DNA from: Nostoc parmelioides FACHB-3921
GTDB lineage: Bacteria > Cyanobacteriota > Cyanobacteriia > Cyanobacteriales > Nostocaceae
DNA: 64,000 bases
NCBI RefSeq assembly: GCF_014696625.1
Contig: NZ_JACJQL010000005.1
Location: 62,001-126,000, forward strand
Reading direction: 5' to 3'
Shown: in pieces, positions 55,079 through 64,000 of the stretch
How the letters are laid out: every line of letters begins with the position of its first letter
Numbering within the stretch: the stretch's first letter is position 1
Notes under the pieces: generated by a model
Told to the model about the DNA's origin: nothing
Seen by the model: the letters and a program-made list of their open reading frames with translations, nothing else
The model's database searches: none
Position numbers and translations under genes: made by a program

Positions 55079-57259
55079 TTACAGACCGCCAATCACGCCA
55101 CCGTCATTGCGGGTAATTACTACAGTTGATGAACGTGGGCGACCAGAAGGCCCATAACCTTGGCTATAAGGCCAGTTACTTGTCTGGGTGGGATTTGAAG
55201 GAGGCGCACCTTCACCTGGGTGCTGGATATTGATGAACATTGCTTTGCCATCAGGTGTGCTAGTAATACCAGTCACTTCACAATCCGTTGGGCTGGTTAA
55301 GAAACGCCTAACTTGCTTAGTATTGGGGTCTGCACAGGACATAGTGTTTCCACCAATTTTTTCCCAATCACCGCGACCGTCACCAGCTTGGTCGGTCTGA
55401 ATCCACAAGCGACCGAAGTCGTCAAACCAAAGACCATCGGGCGCGCCGAGGTCGTCACCTTTAATGTTGCCTTGAAGATTTGCTTCAGGTCTAGTTTTGT
55501 CACCACCCTCAATGAAAATATCCCATTTAAAGGTGGTAGCTGTGACCCTTTGTCCATCTTCACGCCAGCGAATAATATGACCATAACGGTTGTCAGGACG
55601 GGGGTTAGCAGCATCAACAGGAGGACGCGCACTAGCTGCTAATGTTGTGCCATTGGGATTGTTGGAAGAAGATGGAGTTGCTCCACGACGGTTATTGTTG
55701 GTCAATGTGCAGTAGACCTCAATTTCCTTATATCCACCAATGCGAGGGCGTACAGCAGTCCATTCTGGTCTATCCATCATGGTTGCGCCGACTCGATCTG
55801 CTGCCTGACGTGTCTTGACCAATACTTCAGCCTGACTTCTAAAACCATTCTCTGGTGTCAGACCATTTTCACCATAGACCAGAGGTAGCCACACACCAGT
55901 ACCGTTTTCATTAAACTTGGCAACGTACAGAATACCATTGTCGAGTAAATCGCGGTTAGCAGCCCGATTTCCAGGGTTATAAGCCTGGGTGCAAACGAAC
56001 TTATAGATATACTCGTTACGTTCATCATCACCCATATAGAAAGCAGCACGGTTATTGTCGTCAATCACTACTTGAGCGCTTTCATGTTTAAATCGGCCAA
56101 GGGCTGTACGCTTGACTGGTGTGCTTTGAGGGTCGTAAGGATCAATTTCTACCACCCAACCAAATAAATGGGTCTCTAATGGGTTGGTTTGGGCATTGAA
56201 GCGAGGATCAACATCCGGCCAGCGATAGCTAGACTGGCTAGGGATGCCGTAACGTCTTTGTCCTGCTAAGATATCAGACTTATCTATCCCAGGAATTGAC
56301 TCCACGTCAGATGTAGAGTTGGCAGCCAAGGTAGGGTTAGCAAAGTAACCATTCCAATTTTCCTCACAGGTTAGATAAGTACCCCAAGGTGTGTAGCCAT
56401 TAGCGCAGTTGTTGAGTGTACCGTATGCGGTGTAACCGTCGTTTGTGCCAATCTCAACCGAGCCATTTGGGGTGATGTTAAACTTCTTCGACTGTAACAA
56501 CGCATCACCAGCAGCAGGCCCGGAAACCCGCATCTGAGTGTTAGCAGTAACACGGCGACCATAAGGCGAATTGCGATTGTAAGTCCAGTCATTACCATTC
56601 TTGGTTATTTCCACAACAGAAACACCATGAGCAGCCTGAGACTTCCGTACCTTCTGAATGGTCACTGGAGTCAGACCTTCGGAACCATGCAGAATTTCTT
56701 CATGGGTATATTCGTGGTTGACGCACAACAAGCCAGTATTGATTGGCTGATTTAAAAAGCTTCTTAATGATCTTGCTTGTGAACTGACTGTCCGACCAAC
56801 AGGGTTTCCATAGGATATTGGGAAGTAGTGCATACCATCAGCGTGCATACCAAACTGCTTTTCTTGAGCAGCCGCATCCTGGGAAGCATCTGCTAACCAA
56901 GTGGGGCCACCAGGCGCAATTGGATCACCCCAAGCAACCAATACTTTGGCTGTGTAACCTTCCGGAACACTGACAAGATCCTTTTCTAGTTTTCCTGTAA
57001 CAGGGTTGAGTAGATTTGGGGGAACGCTCTTAAAACCAATGCCAGCAAATCCAGTTCCTTTAGGAATTGGAGCTGCTTGAACACTTTGGAGAAAACCACC
57101 AATAGAAACTTCACCTACAACAGTTAATACTGACGCACTAGCAGCTGTAAAGATGAACTTACGGCGACTCATGCTCATACGGTCAATTACATCACGAATT
57201 GACTCGTTACTAGATGGGTTGATAGTTTGATTATTTTTAGGGTGAAAGCGTCCTTTCAT
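55079..57259 (-). CDS. phoX: PhoX-type alkaline phosphatase (DUF839), Tat-exported
   Basis: A 726-residue exported phosphatase that releases phosphate from organic esters outside the cell, using Fe and Ca in this family. The N-terminus has a twin-arginine signal (MSRRKFIFTAASASVLTVVG, about 28-48) after a polar leader. Family segments are GMHYFPIS, LCVNHEYTHEE, CANGYTPWGTYLTCEENWNGYF (here cited in parts), HLFGWVVEIDP and MGDDERNEYIYKFV. A candidate Pho box lies about 215 bases upstream. Divergent from the GT2 gene. Confidence 0.92.
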   Translation of the reverse strand: MKGRFHPKNNQTINPSSNESIRDVIDRMSMSRRKFIFTAASASVLTVVGEVSIGGFLQSVQAAPIPKGTGFAGIGFKSVPPNLLNPVTGKLEKDLVSVPEGYTAKVLVAWGDPIAPGGPTWLADASQDAAAQEKQFGMHADGMHYFPISYGNPVGRTVSSQARSLRSFLNQPINTGLLCVNHEYTHEEILHGSEGLTPVTIQKVRKSQAAHGVSVVEITKNGNDWTYNRNSPYGRRVTANTQMRVSGPAAGDALLQSKKFNITPNGSVEIGTNDGYTAYGTLNNCANGYTPWGTYLTCEENWNGYFANPTLAANSTSDVESIPGIDKSDILAGQRRYGIPSQSSYRWPDVDPRFNAQTNPLETHLFGWVVEIDPYDPQSTPVKRTALGRFKHESAQVVIDDNNRAAFYMGDDERNEYIYKFVCTQAYNPGNRAANRDLLDNGILYVAKFNENGTGVWLPLVYGENGLTPENGFRSQAEVLVKTRQAADRVGATMMDRPEWTAVRPRIGGYKEIEVYCTLTNNNRRGATPSSSNNPNGTTLAASARPPVDAANPRPDNRYGHIIRWREDGQRVTATTFKWDIFIEGGDKTRPEANLQGNIKGDDLGAPDGLWFDDFGRLWIQTDQAGDGRGDWEKIGGNTMSCADPNTKQVRRFLTSPTDCEVTGITSTPDGKAMFINIQHPGEGAPPSNPTQTSNWPYSQGYGPSGRPRSSTVVITRNDGGVIGGL

Positions 57260-57474
57260 TCTGAGTACTCCACTTAAAGTTCACAAATGTTGCTATTTAT
57301 TTCATTGCTTGATAGCAAGAATGGTTGAGTAAATAAAAACTCTACAGATTTACATAGAACACTCAGAAACAGCTTGATTAATCGTGTATTTTTAACGGCA
57401 AAAGGCCGTAGTGAATACAGGAGAGGCAAGCGTAGATTCCTGTAGTTACGACATTTTCCAAGCTTTTAGTGAAT

Positions 57475-57504
57475 TTAAGTAACCAGTGTTAACGTCAGGT
57501 TATA
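57475..57504 (-). promoter_or_regulatory. Candidate Pho box upstream of phoX
   Basis: Read on the minus strand: TATAACCT, 3 bases, GTTAACAC, 3 bases, TTACTTAA. Three 8-bp units at 11-bp spacing resemble the cyanobacterial Pho box (units near CTTAACCT). Matches are imperfect. Located in the 448-base gap between divergent genes, so either gene could use it. The rest of 57260-57707 shows nothing further. Confidence 0.45.
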
Positions 57505-57707
57505 TATTGATTAATGGGAATTTATTAATAGGGATTATTTGAGCAAAAATATATTTTTTTATGAAAATTACCGCTTTAGTAATGAAGATATATCCCCATA
57601 TTCAAAATAAGATTTCAGTAGCTTCAGCAGCATCCATCAGGCAAGTATCTCCGTAACCAGAGTTAGATAAGGAACAGTCGGAAGTACCACACTGTCCTAT
57701 CCTGGAG

Positions 57708-58676
57708 ATGGGTAGTACTGTTGTGGGTGAGACTGTGTTTATTAGTGTTGTGATACCGACTTACAATCGCCAGCCGATTTTAGAAAAATGCCTCCGCGCG
57801 CTAGAGGCGCAACAACTCAGTGCATCAACTGTAATTAACGAATATGAAATTGTTTTAGTCGATGATGGTTCGACAGATGGCACATTAGACTGGTTAGCAA
57901 CACATAAAGAAGAGTTTCCCCATGTGCGCTGGTTCGAGCAAGATCATGCAGGCCCGGCGGCGGCGCGGAATTTGGGCGTAGAACAGGCGCAAGGAGATAT
58001 CATTATCTTTATAGATAGCGATTTAGTTGTATTAGAAAATTTCTTGCAAGCTCATGCAGATGCGTTGTTGCAAGGCCAAGAGAAATTGGGGAGCGATCGC
58101 TTTTTTACATACGGTGCAGTAATTAATACTTGTAATTTCGATAATCCCACGGCTGAACCTTATAAAATCACCGACTTTTCCGCCGCTTTTTTCGCTACAG
58201 GTAATGTCGCCATTCCTAAGCATTGGCTAGAACAAGCTGGACTATTTGACACTGGCTTTCAACTCTACGGTTGGGAAGATTTAGAGTTAGGTGTCAGACT
58301 CAAAAACCTGGGACTACAACTAATTAAATGTCCGGCGGCTGTAGGTTATCACTGGCATCCACCATTTAATTTAGAACAAGTACCTAACTTAATTGAGAAA
58401 GAAATTCAACGCGGACGTATGGGGGTTTTGTTTTACAAAAAACATCCCACATGGGAAGTGCGGATGATGATTCAAATGACATGGTTACATCGGTTACTTT
58501 GGGGAATTCTTTCACTTAATGGTGCATTGAATGAAAAAACGATGGCTCCGTTGTTGCAATGGTTAATTAAGTCGGGTAAACCCCAGTTAGCTTTGGAAAT
58601 CGCGCGAATTTTCCTCAACTGGTACAACGTGAAGGGTGTCTATCAAGCTTATTCTCAGATGCAGAAAGTATCGTAA
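57708..58676 (+). CDS. Family 2 glycosyltransferase
   Basis: A 322-residue GT-A glycosyltransferase. VSVVIPTYNRQ-like SVVIPTYNRQPILEKCLRAL, LVDDGSTDGTLDWL, and IIIFIDSDLVVLE with the metal-binding Asp-x-Asp, then GWEDLELGVRLKNLG with the catalytic-base ED-type motif. The C-terminal 90 residues are helical and basic. The acceptor is unknown. The ATG at 57708 is just behind GGAG, too close for a good Shine-Dalgarno, so the true start may be slightly downstream. Confidence 0.9.
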   Translation: MGSTVVGETVFISVVIPTYNRQPILEKCLRALEAQQLSASTVINEYEIVLVDDGSTDGTLDWLATHKEEFPHVRWFEQDHAGPAAARNLGVEQAQGDIIIFIDSDLVVLENFLQAHADALLQGQEKLGSDRFFTYGAVINTCNFDNPTAEPYKITDFSAAFFATGNVAIPKHWLEQAGLFDTGFQLYGWEDLELGVRLKNLGLQLIKCPAAVGYHWHPPFNLEQVPNLIEKEIQRGRMGVLFYKKHPTWEVRMMIQMTWLHRLLWGILSLNGALNEKTMAPLLQWLIKSGKPQLALEIARIFLNWYNVKGVYQAYSQMQKVS

Positions 58677-58753
58677 AAAATCAGGTTGACATAAGAGGAT
58701 AACCTGTGTGTTACCCTAGTATGGCTAACCAAATTCCGCACATCTGGGAATTC

Positions 58754-58781
58754 GGGTGTTTCTTCATGAGGAAATACACCC
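58754..58781 (+). promoter_or_regulatory. Hairpin in the rpsB leader
   Basis: GGGTGT pairs with ACACCC, with partial inner pairing of TTC and GAA. It lies 36 bases before the rpsB start codon and could take part in autoregulation by S2 (inference). Confidence 0.4.
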
Positions 58782-58817
58782 AGGTGGAGGTTTAACCCGA
58801 ATAGGAGTTATAAAAAT

Positions 58818-59615
58818 ATGCCAGTAGTTTCATTGGCTCAGATGATGGAGTCTGGGGTTCACTTTGGGCATCAAACCCGACGTTGGAACCCAAAAATGTC
58901 TCCTTACATTTACACCTCTCGCAATGGTGTACATATCATCGACTTGGTGCAGACAGCCCACTTGATGGATGAGGCTTATAACTATATGCGATCGCAAGCC
59001 GAACAAGGGAAGAAATTTCTCTTCGTCGGTACAAAGCGGCAAGCAGCAGGGATTATCGCTCAAGAAGCTGCTCGTTGTGGTTCCCACTACATTAACCAGC
59101 GTTGGTTGGGTGGAATGCTTACCAACTGGGCAACCATCAAAACCAGAGTAGACCGCCTAAAAGACTTAGAACGTCGGGAAGAAAGCGGCGCTTTAGATTT
59201 ACTGCCGAAAAAAGAAGCATCCATGCTACGGCGGGAACTGGCGAAACTACAAAAATACTTGGGTGGCATTAAAACAATGCGGAAAGTCCCCGATGTAGTG
59301 GTGATTGTAGACCAACGCCGGGAGTACAACGCAGTTCAAGAATGCCAAAAACTCAGCATCCCCATTGTGTCCATGTTGGATACAAACTGTGATCCAGACG
59401 TAGTAGATATCCCCATCCCAGCAAATGACGATGCTATCAGATCAATTAAGCTGATAGTGGGTAAATTGGCGGATGCTATTTATGAAGGCCGTCATGGTCA
59501 GCTGGATGTAGAAGAAGAGTACGAAGATTACGAAGGCGCTGAGGACGATTACGAATACGATGAAACCGAGTACGCTGACTCGGTGATTCCCGACGACGAA
59601 GAGGAAGCAGAATAA
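58818..59615 (+). CDS. rpsB: 30S ribosomal protein S2
   Basis: A 265-residue ribosomal protein. [53 protein letters not shown] and [28 protein letters not shown] are diagnostic. The last 35 residues are very acidic and Tyr-rich ([18 protein letters not shown]), longer than in E. coli but usual for Nostoc-type S2. AGGAG precedes the ATG. tsf follows on the same strand after 320 bases, the common rpsB-tsf order. Confidence 0.98.
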   Translation: MPVVSLAQMMESGVHFGHQTRRWNPKMSPYIYTSRNGVHIIDLVQTAHLMDEAYNYMRSQAEQGKKFLFVGTKRQAAGIIAQEAARCGSHYINQRWLGGMLTNWATIKTRVDRLKDLERREESGALDLLPKKEASMLRRELAKLQKYLGGIKTMRKVPDVVVIVDQRREYNAVQECQKLSIPIVSMLDTNCDPDVVDIPIPANDDAIRSIKLIVGKLADAIYEGRHGQLDVEEEYEDYEGAEDDYEYDETEYADSVIPDDEEEAE

Positions 59616-59626
59616 GCCAAATTGGG

Positions 59627-59670
59627 GGATGAAAGATGAAGTTTACAAGCTCACGCTTCATATTTCATCC
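59627..59670. terminator. Hairpin between rpsB and tsf
   Basis: GGATGAAAGATGAAG and CTTCATATTTCATCC pair at 14 of 15 positions around a 14-base loop, 11 bases after the rpsB stop. No T-run follows. It may attenuate transcription into tsf or stabilise rpsB mRNA. The rest of 59616-59935 shows no gene. Confidence 0.5.
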
Positions 59671-59935
59671 TTCAGGCTTGAGATTTCATCGCTTTTTCTT
59701 CCCCAGCCCTGAGTAAGATAGAAATACTCAACACACTTGTATGGTGCTGAGTATGATCCCAAAATAAATGTTGAGAAAATTCAGCAAAAAAATGGCTGGT
59801 TTTGCAACTAAAACAACGGGAGTAAAAAGTACGTACTGTTGTTTAAGTACTTTTACTTGGCATACAGCACTATATAACTCAGCACTGTTTCAGTGAGCGA
59901 TTACAACTCAAGGTCAAGTTAGGAATTGAGGCAAC

Positions 59936-60877
59936 ATGGCGGAAATATCTGCAAAACTAGTCCAAGAGCTACGCCAAAAAACTGGTGCTGGCATGATGGA
60001 CTGCAAAAAAGCGCTGAAAGAAACTGAAGGCGACATCGAACAAGCCATAGATTGGCTACGTAAAAAAGGTATCGCTTCTGCGGGTAAAAAAAGCGATCGC
60101 ATTGCGGCAGAAGGTCTAGTAGACACCTACATTCAACCCGGTGGTAAAGTAGGTGTACTGATAGAAGTTAACTGCCAGACAGATTTTGTCGCCCGTAACG
60201 ATGCTTTTAAAACTCTAGTTAAAAACTTAGCTCAACAAGCATCAACAGCCGATAGTGTTGAGTCTTTGTTAGCTCAACCCTACATTGAAGATGCTAACCT
60301 CACTGTAGATGAAGCCATCAAGCAAACTATTGCTAACTTGGGTGAGAATATCCAGGTACGGCGCTTTATCAATTTTGCACTCACAGATAAGACAGGAGTT
60401 GTAGACAGCTACATTCACACCGGCGGTAGAGTTGGTGTGTTAGTTGAATTAAACTCTCAATCAGAAGCTGGTGCTGCTAACGAAGAAGTGCAGAATTTAG
60501 CAAGAAATGCAGCTATGCAGGTTGCAGCTTGTCCCAACGTTGAGTATGTCAGCGTCGAGCAAATCCCTGCTGAAGTTGTCCAGAGAGAAAAAGACGTTGA
60601 ATCTGGTAAAGAAGACATAGCAAATAAACCAGAAAACATTAGAGAAAAAATTGTTCAAGGACGGATTGAAAAACGCCTGAAAGAACTAACTCTAGTTGAT
60701 CAGCCTTATATTCGCGATCAAAGTATTTCTGTAGAAGACTTGGTGAAACAAGTTAAGGCTAAAGCGGGTGAAGAAGTTGAAATCATCCGTTTTGTCCGCT
60801 ACATACTGGGTGAAGGCATCGAAAAGCAAGAAAGCAATTTTGCTGAAGAAGTCGCCGCCCAAATGGGTGTTAAGTAG
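59936..60877 (+). CDS. tsf: Elongation factor Ts
   Basis: A 313-residue nucleotide-exchange factor for EF-Tu. The N-terminus is textbook: [23 protein letters not shown] and [21 protein letters not shown]. The core has an internal repeat, [27 protein letters not shown] and [27 protein letters not shown], of which only the first keeps the TDFVARN site that contacts EF-Tu. The C-terminus has [21 protein letters not shown]. The stop codon TAG is part of a degenerate GAGACGTTGC palindrome. Confidence 0.97.
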   Translation: MAEISAKLVQELRQKTGAGMMDCKKALKETEGDIEQAIDWLRKKGIASAGKKSDRIAAEGLVDTYIQPGGKVGVLIEVNCQTDFVARNDAFKTLVKNLAQQASTADSVESLLAQPYIEDANLTVDEAIKQTIANLGENIQVRRFINFALTDKTGVVDSYIHTGGRVGVLVELNSQSEAGAANEEVQNLARNAAMQVAACPNVEYVSVEQIPAEVVQREKDVESGKEDIANKPENIREKIVQGRIEKRLKELTLVDQPYIRDQSISVEDLVKQVKAKAGEEVEIIRFVRYILGEGIEKQESNFAEEVAAQMGVK

Positions 60878-60901
60878 AGACGTTGCAGGCAACATCTGTA
60901 C
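60874..60901. repeat. Degenerate palindromic repeat overlapping the tsf stop
   Basis: GTAGAGACGTTGCAGGCAAC, then ATCTGTAC; same layout as 3757-3784 with several mismatches in the right arm. The T, A and G at 60875-60877 are the tsf stop codon. Confidence 0.6.
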
Positions 60902-61108
60902 ACGAATTACAGGTAATGTCTGTAAATTAGCTATTAGTCATTAGTTTTTTGATTGTGTACCATTAACTATTGACTCTTATGCAGCAGGTCAAGCAAATAG
61001 CCTGGCCTGCATTTTATTAATCAGATATATTAAATTTTCTCGCTAGTTATTTTAAAATAATTGCGTACATTTGTACCATAAATAGGTTCAGGTGGACAAA
61101 TACAAGAT

Positions 61109-61951
61109 ATGGGAAGAGCAATTGAGCGAATTGAGCAGGATATTGCAGCTTTACAAGAAGCGATACAAGCGATCGCCTCAGAACTCCATAGCGCTTATGC
61201 TAGTTATCTAGGTGTTTTGGGTCAAGCACTAGGTAAACAGTTAATTCTGGCGAGTTACCATTTGTGTACACAAGGGTATCCTGAAAACTTTTTGAAGTTG
61301 TCGTTAAATCAACGGCAGCAATTACAACAAGGTATCCGCAAACTGGGTAAGCAGGCGGCTGAAAGATTGCTGGTGCAGCTGATGAGTCAGGAAATTGAGG
61401 AAGTTGAGGCGGATGGGGAAGTCGAAGGAGATGAAGAAGTAAGATCAGAGGAAGAACTAACATCTGGGGCTGAAGTCTCTCAGGTTTATGTATTAGATAC
61501 TTCCAATCCTGTAGTGCTGGCAAAGTGGCAACAGTATATAGAGGAAGAAACCCAACGGACATTGAGAAAGGTTTCTCATGAAACTAATGTTTTGCTGCAA
61601 AAAGCTCAGGTTTTGCCCCAAAAATTACCAGAACCCATTTTAGAAGCTGCTGCGGCTGCATCGGAAGCTTCTGCGGAAATGATGCCAGGGCCACCTAACC
61701 TTTTAAACTTGGTGATTGAAATTGAAAATGAGCAAGATGAAGAAGAATCCAGCCTGACACAAATTACGACAGTTAATTTAAGGTTAGGAGAAATAGAGTT
61801 TGCTGACCCCAACCTTTCCTCTAGTCGTAAGCAAATTCGCCATGTATTAGGAAAGCTCAACCAGTTAGGGAGAGAATATCAAAAAAAACAACGAGAACGT
61901 TCAATTGCGGAAGCTGAAGCCGCATGGCGTTCCAGTTGGTATGAGGATTAG
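61109..61951 (+). CDS. Conserved cyanobacterial hypothetical protein
   Basis: A 280-residue soluble, acidic, largely helical protein. The N-terminus is a helical bundle (IERIEQDIAALQEAIQAIA, then LGKQLILASYHLCTQGYPE), a Glu-rich low-complexity linker spans about 95-125, and the C-terminal part ends in a basic helical segment (SSSRKQIRHVLGKLNQLG). No catalytic motif. It lies 88 bases upstream of recG on the same strand, an arrangement that suggests co-transcription. The function is unknown. Confidence 0.75.
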   Translation: MGRAIERIEQDIAALQEAIQAIASELHSAYASYLGVLGQALGKQLILASYHLCTQGYPENFLKLSLNQRQQLQQGIRKLGKQAAERLLVQLMSQEIEEVEADGEVEGDEEVRSEEELTSGAEVSQVYVLDTSNPVVLAKWQQYIEEETQRTLRKVSHETNVLLQKAQVLPQKLPEPILEAAAAASEASAEMMPGPPNLLNLVIEIENEQDEEESSLTQITTVNLRLGEIEFADPNLSSSRKQIRHVLGKLNQLGREYQKKQRERSIAEAEAAWRSSWYED

Positions 61952-62039
61952 TTAGTTGTCAGTTGTTATTAGTATTGGTCATAATACTGACTCTGATTGT
62001 ATTGATTTTGAATTTTGAATTCCCCTTAGGGATTGACTA

Positions 62040-64000
62040 ATGAGCAATGACCAACCAGATTGGATAAGACTGCATAAAGCCTTAGCTGTGGAAGCAGAAC
62101 ACGGCTTTACAGACTTGCTAGGTAAGCAATACCGCTTTAGTGAATTTCTCAGCTTGACTTTTGGGAAATTCCCGACGGTTTTACCTGCAATTGAACGTCG
62201 TCGTTGGCAAGAACTGGCAGAGAAGTTTGCTAACTATCCTGATTTGGTACAGAAAGAAAGACAACATCTCATAGCTGAAACTCGTAGGTATCTTTACCAA
62301 CTGCAAAAAGAGCAAGAAGAACCTAAGGAGGTGCAAACAACCAGTTATAAATCAAAAATTCCTAATGCTACCCCGGTTGTAGCGGAGGTGAGTCGGAGGT
62401 TAGCTCCGAAAATTGACCAGAAACTCAGCGATTTACCAGAAATAGGGATTCGCAAAGCAGATAAATTAGCGGCTTTGCGTTTGTATACAGTGCGCGACTT
62501 GCTTTTTTACTATCCCCGTGACCATATTGACTATGCGCGTCAGGTAAATATCCGCGAGTTGGAAGCGGGTGAGACGGTGACCATAGTAGCCACGGTGAAA
62601 AAGTGTAATTGTTTTACTAGTCCCAAGAATCAAAAATTATCGATTTTAGAGTTAATACTTAAAGATAATACAGGTCAAATTAAAGTTAGTCGCTTTTCTG
62701 CGGGTGCGCGCTTTACCAGTCGCGCTTGGCAGGAAAGTTTAAAACGCCGTTATCCTGTGGGTAGTGTGTTGGCGGCTTGTGGGTTAGTTAAAGGGACTAA
62801 ATACGGCTTGACGCTCGATAATCCCGAATTGGAGGTTTTAGCGAACCCTGGAGACACTATCGAATCTTTGACAATGGGGCGGGTAGTGCCGATTTACAGC
62901 CTCACCGAGGGAGTAATGGCTAGCATGGTGAGACAGGCGGTACTGGCGGCTTTACCTGCGGCGGTGCATTTGAAAGACCCATTACCTAAAGGTTTGCGGG
63001 AAAAGTATGGTTTGATGGAATTGAAGGATGCGATCGCTAACATCCATTTTCCAGATGAAAGTGCTACCTTGCAAGTTGCCCGTCGTCGCCTCGTTTTCGA
63101 TGAATTTTTCTATCTGCAACTCGGTTTATTGCAACGTCAGCAGCAAGCGAAAGCGATTCAAACTAGTGCAATTCTGGCTCCGAAAGGTCAATTAATCGAA
63201 AACTTCTATGAAATACTACCATTTCAACTCACCGGCGCACAGCAACGAGTCCTGAACGACATCCTTAACGACTTGCAAAAATCCACACCGATGAATCGTC
63301 TGGTACAGGGTGATGTGGGTTCTGGTAAAACTGTGGTGGCAGTGGTAGCAATTTTAGCCGCAATTCAATCTGGCTACCAAGCCGCGTTAATGGCTCCTAC
63401 AGAAGTATTAGCAGAGCAGCATTACCGTAAGTTAGTTAGCTGGTTTAACTTGCTGCATTTACCTGTGGAATTACTCACAGGCTCAACCAAAACAGTTAAA
63501 AGAAGACAGATACATTCCCAGTTAGAAACAGGTGAACTACCCTTGTTGGTGGGAACTCACGCCTTAATTCAAGACCCGGTAAACTTCCAACGCTTGGGTT
63601 TAGTTGTTATTGATGAACAGCACCGCTTTGGGGTGAAACAACGGGCGTTATTGCAGCAAAAAGGCGAACAACCCCATGTATTAACTATGACGGCTACACC
63701 AATCCCCCGGACATTGGCGTTAACCATACACGGGGATATGAACGTCAGTCAAATTGATGAGTTACCACCAGGACGACAAAAAATTCAGACTACCATGTTA
63801 AGTGGTCAGCAACGCCCCCAGGCTTACGACCTCATCCGCCGAGAAATTGCCCAAGGTAGACAAACTTATGTAGTCTTGCCATTGGTAGAAGAATCAGAGA
63901 AACTAGATTTGCGATCGGCTGTAGAAGAACACCAAAAGTTACAAGAGAGCGTTTTTCCAGATTTTCAAGTCGGCTTGCTGCATGGTCGCATGAGTTCGGC
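62040..64000 (+). CDS. recG: ATP-dependent DNA helicase RecG, 3' cut by window edge
   Basis: The frame opens at ATG 62040 and runs without a stop to the window end (about 653 codons of an expected 820 or so). An N-terminal cyanobacterial extension of about 130 residues precedes the OB-fold wedge domain (about 170-290). Helicase motifs: LTGAQQRVLNDI, Walker A GDVGSGKT, TEVLAEQH, LLVGTHALIQ, DEQHRFGVKQR and TATPIPRTLAL. It remodels stalled forks and Holliday junctions. The C-terminal helicase half is outside the window. Confidence 0.95.
   Translation, partial: MSNDQPDWIRLHKALAVEAEHGFTDLLGKQYRFSEFLSLTFGKFPTVLPAIERRRWQELAEKFANYPDLVQKERQHLIAETRRYLYQLQKEQEEPKEVQTTSYKSKIPNATPVVAEVSRRLAPKIDQKLSDLPEIGIRKADKLAALRLYTVRDLLFYYPRDHIDYARQVNIRELEAGETVTIVATVKKCNCFTSPKNQKLSILELILKDNTGQIKVSRFSAGARFTSRAWQESLKRRYPVGSVLAACGLVKGTKYGLTLDNPELEVLANPGDTIESLTMGRVVPIYSLTEGVMASMVRQAVLAALPAAVHLKDPLPKGLREKYGLMELKDAIANIHFPDESATLQVARRRLVFDEFFYLQLGLLQRQQQAKAIQTSAILAPKGQLIENFYEILPFQLTGAQQRVLNDILNDLQKSTPMNRLVQGDVGSGKTVVAVVAILAAIQSGYQAALMAPTEVLAEQHYRKLVSWFNLLHLPVELLTGSTKTVKRRQIHSQLETGELPLLVGTHALIQDPVNFQRLGLVVIDEQHRFGVKQRALLQQKGEQPHVLTMTATPIPRTLALTIHGDMNVSQIDELPPGRQKIQTTMLSGQQRPQAYDLIRREIAQGRQTYVVLPLVEESEKLDLRSAVEEHQKLQESVFPDFQVGLLHGRMSS

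Overview
The window is chromosomal DNA of a filamentous, heterocyst-forming cyanobacterium of the Nostoc/Anabaena group. Signs of this are the many GCGATCGC (HIP1) octamers, heptanucleotide tandem repeats of the STRR type, a tRNA-Leu(UAA) gene split by a 249-nt group I intron, and cyanobacterial genes such as ndhL with its DUF3007 neighbour, a Tic20 homologue, SbtA/SbtB and PEP-CTERM proteins. The arrangement of the sugar-uptake genes resembles the frt region of Anabaena variabilis and Nostoc punctiforme; that identification is from memory of the families, not from a search.

Layout. 1-3.7 kb: the 3' end of a CBS/universal-stress-domain protein (probably the tail of a ClC-type channel), then a carbon-concentrating group of bicarbonate transporter sbtA, its PII-like partner sbtB and a beta-carbonic anhydrase. 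3.8-11.5 kb, minus strand: a possible three-gene transcription unit (sensor diguanylate cyclase with an ethylene-receptor-like membrane domain, carotenoid oxygenase, LpxB-like protein), and upstream of it a CHASE3-PAS-GGDEF-EAL protein. 12-13 kb: tRNA-dihydrouridine synthase. 13.2-21.7 kb: a sugar-uptake island made of a LacI-family regulator with two palindromic operators and, divergently, a periplasmic sugar-binding lipoprotein, a double ABC ATPase, a permease, an MFS hexose transporter and an SLH/OprB outer-membrane porin. Together these would carry a hexose (probably fructose) across both membranes. 22-32 kb: mixed accessory genes separated by mobile-looking repeats: an orphan plasmid-type ATPase, a histidine kinase, a phosphatase, 5-formyl-THF cyclo-ligase, a lone sugar ABC permease, a sugar transferase, an AMIN/beta-lactamase fusion and a DUF1350 protein. 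32-39.7 kb: membrane GTPase, YoeB/YefM-like toxin-antitoxin pair, small lipoprotein, Ser/Thr kinase, hypothetical proteins. 39.9-46.2 kb: housekeeping genes trpA, DUF3007, ndhL, trnL-UAA with intron, cinA, a WecA-like transferase and glyA. 46.8-53.3 kb: Tic20, FAH-family hydrolase, rpsF, coiled-coil protein, STAS protein, DedA, argG. 53.5-57.3 kb: two tandem PEP-CTERM proteins and a PhoX phosphatase with a candidate Pho box. 57.7-64 kb: GT2 glycosyltransferase, rpsB, tsf, a conserved hypothetical and the first three quarters of recG, cut by the window edge.

Two MITE-like repeat families recur across the window. Family A/B has ends close to TAGGACTTACGCA (1256-1398, 3711-3756, 13187-13274, 31598-31710). 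Family C has ends near TAAGCTA and an internal STRR run (23138-23257, 26014-26095, 30283-30395, 46420-46532). One family A end forms the C-terminus of the LacI-type regulator. No CRISPR array, rRNA operon, prophage or intact insertion sequence was seen.

The observations most worth following are the ethylene-receptor-like domain on the diguanylate cyclase, in which the position of the plant receptor's essential Asp is a His; the regulator/operator/transporter/porin sugar island; the SbtB variant without its C-terminal Cys motif; and a cluster of hairpins in a gene-free stretch at 50.3 kb.
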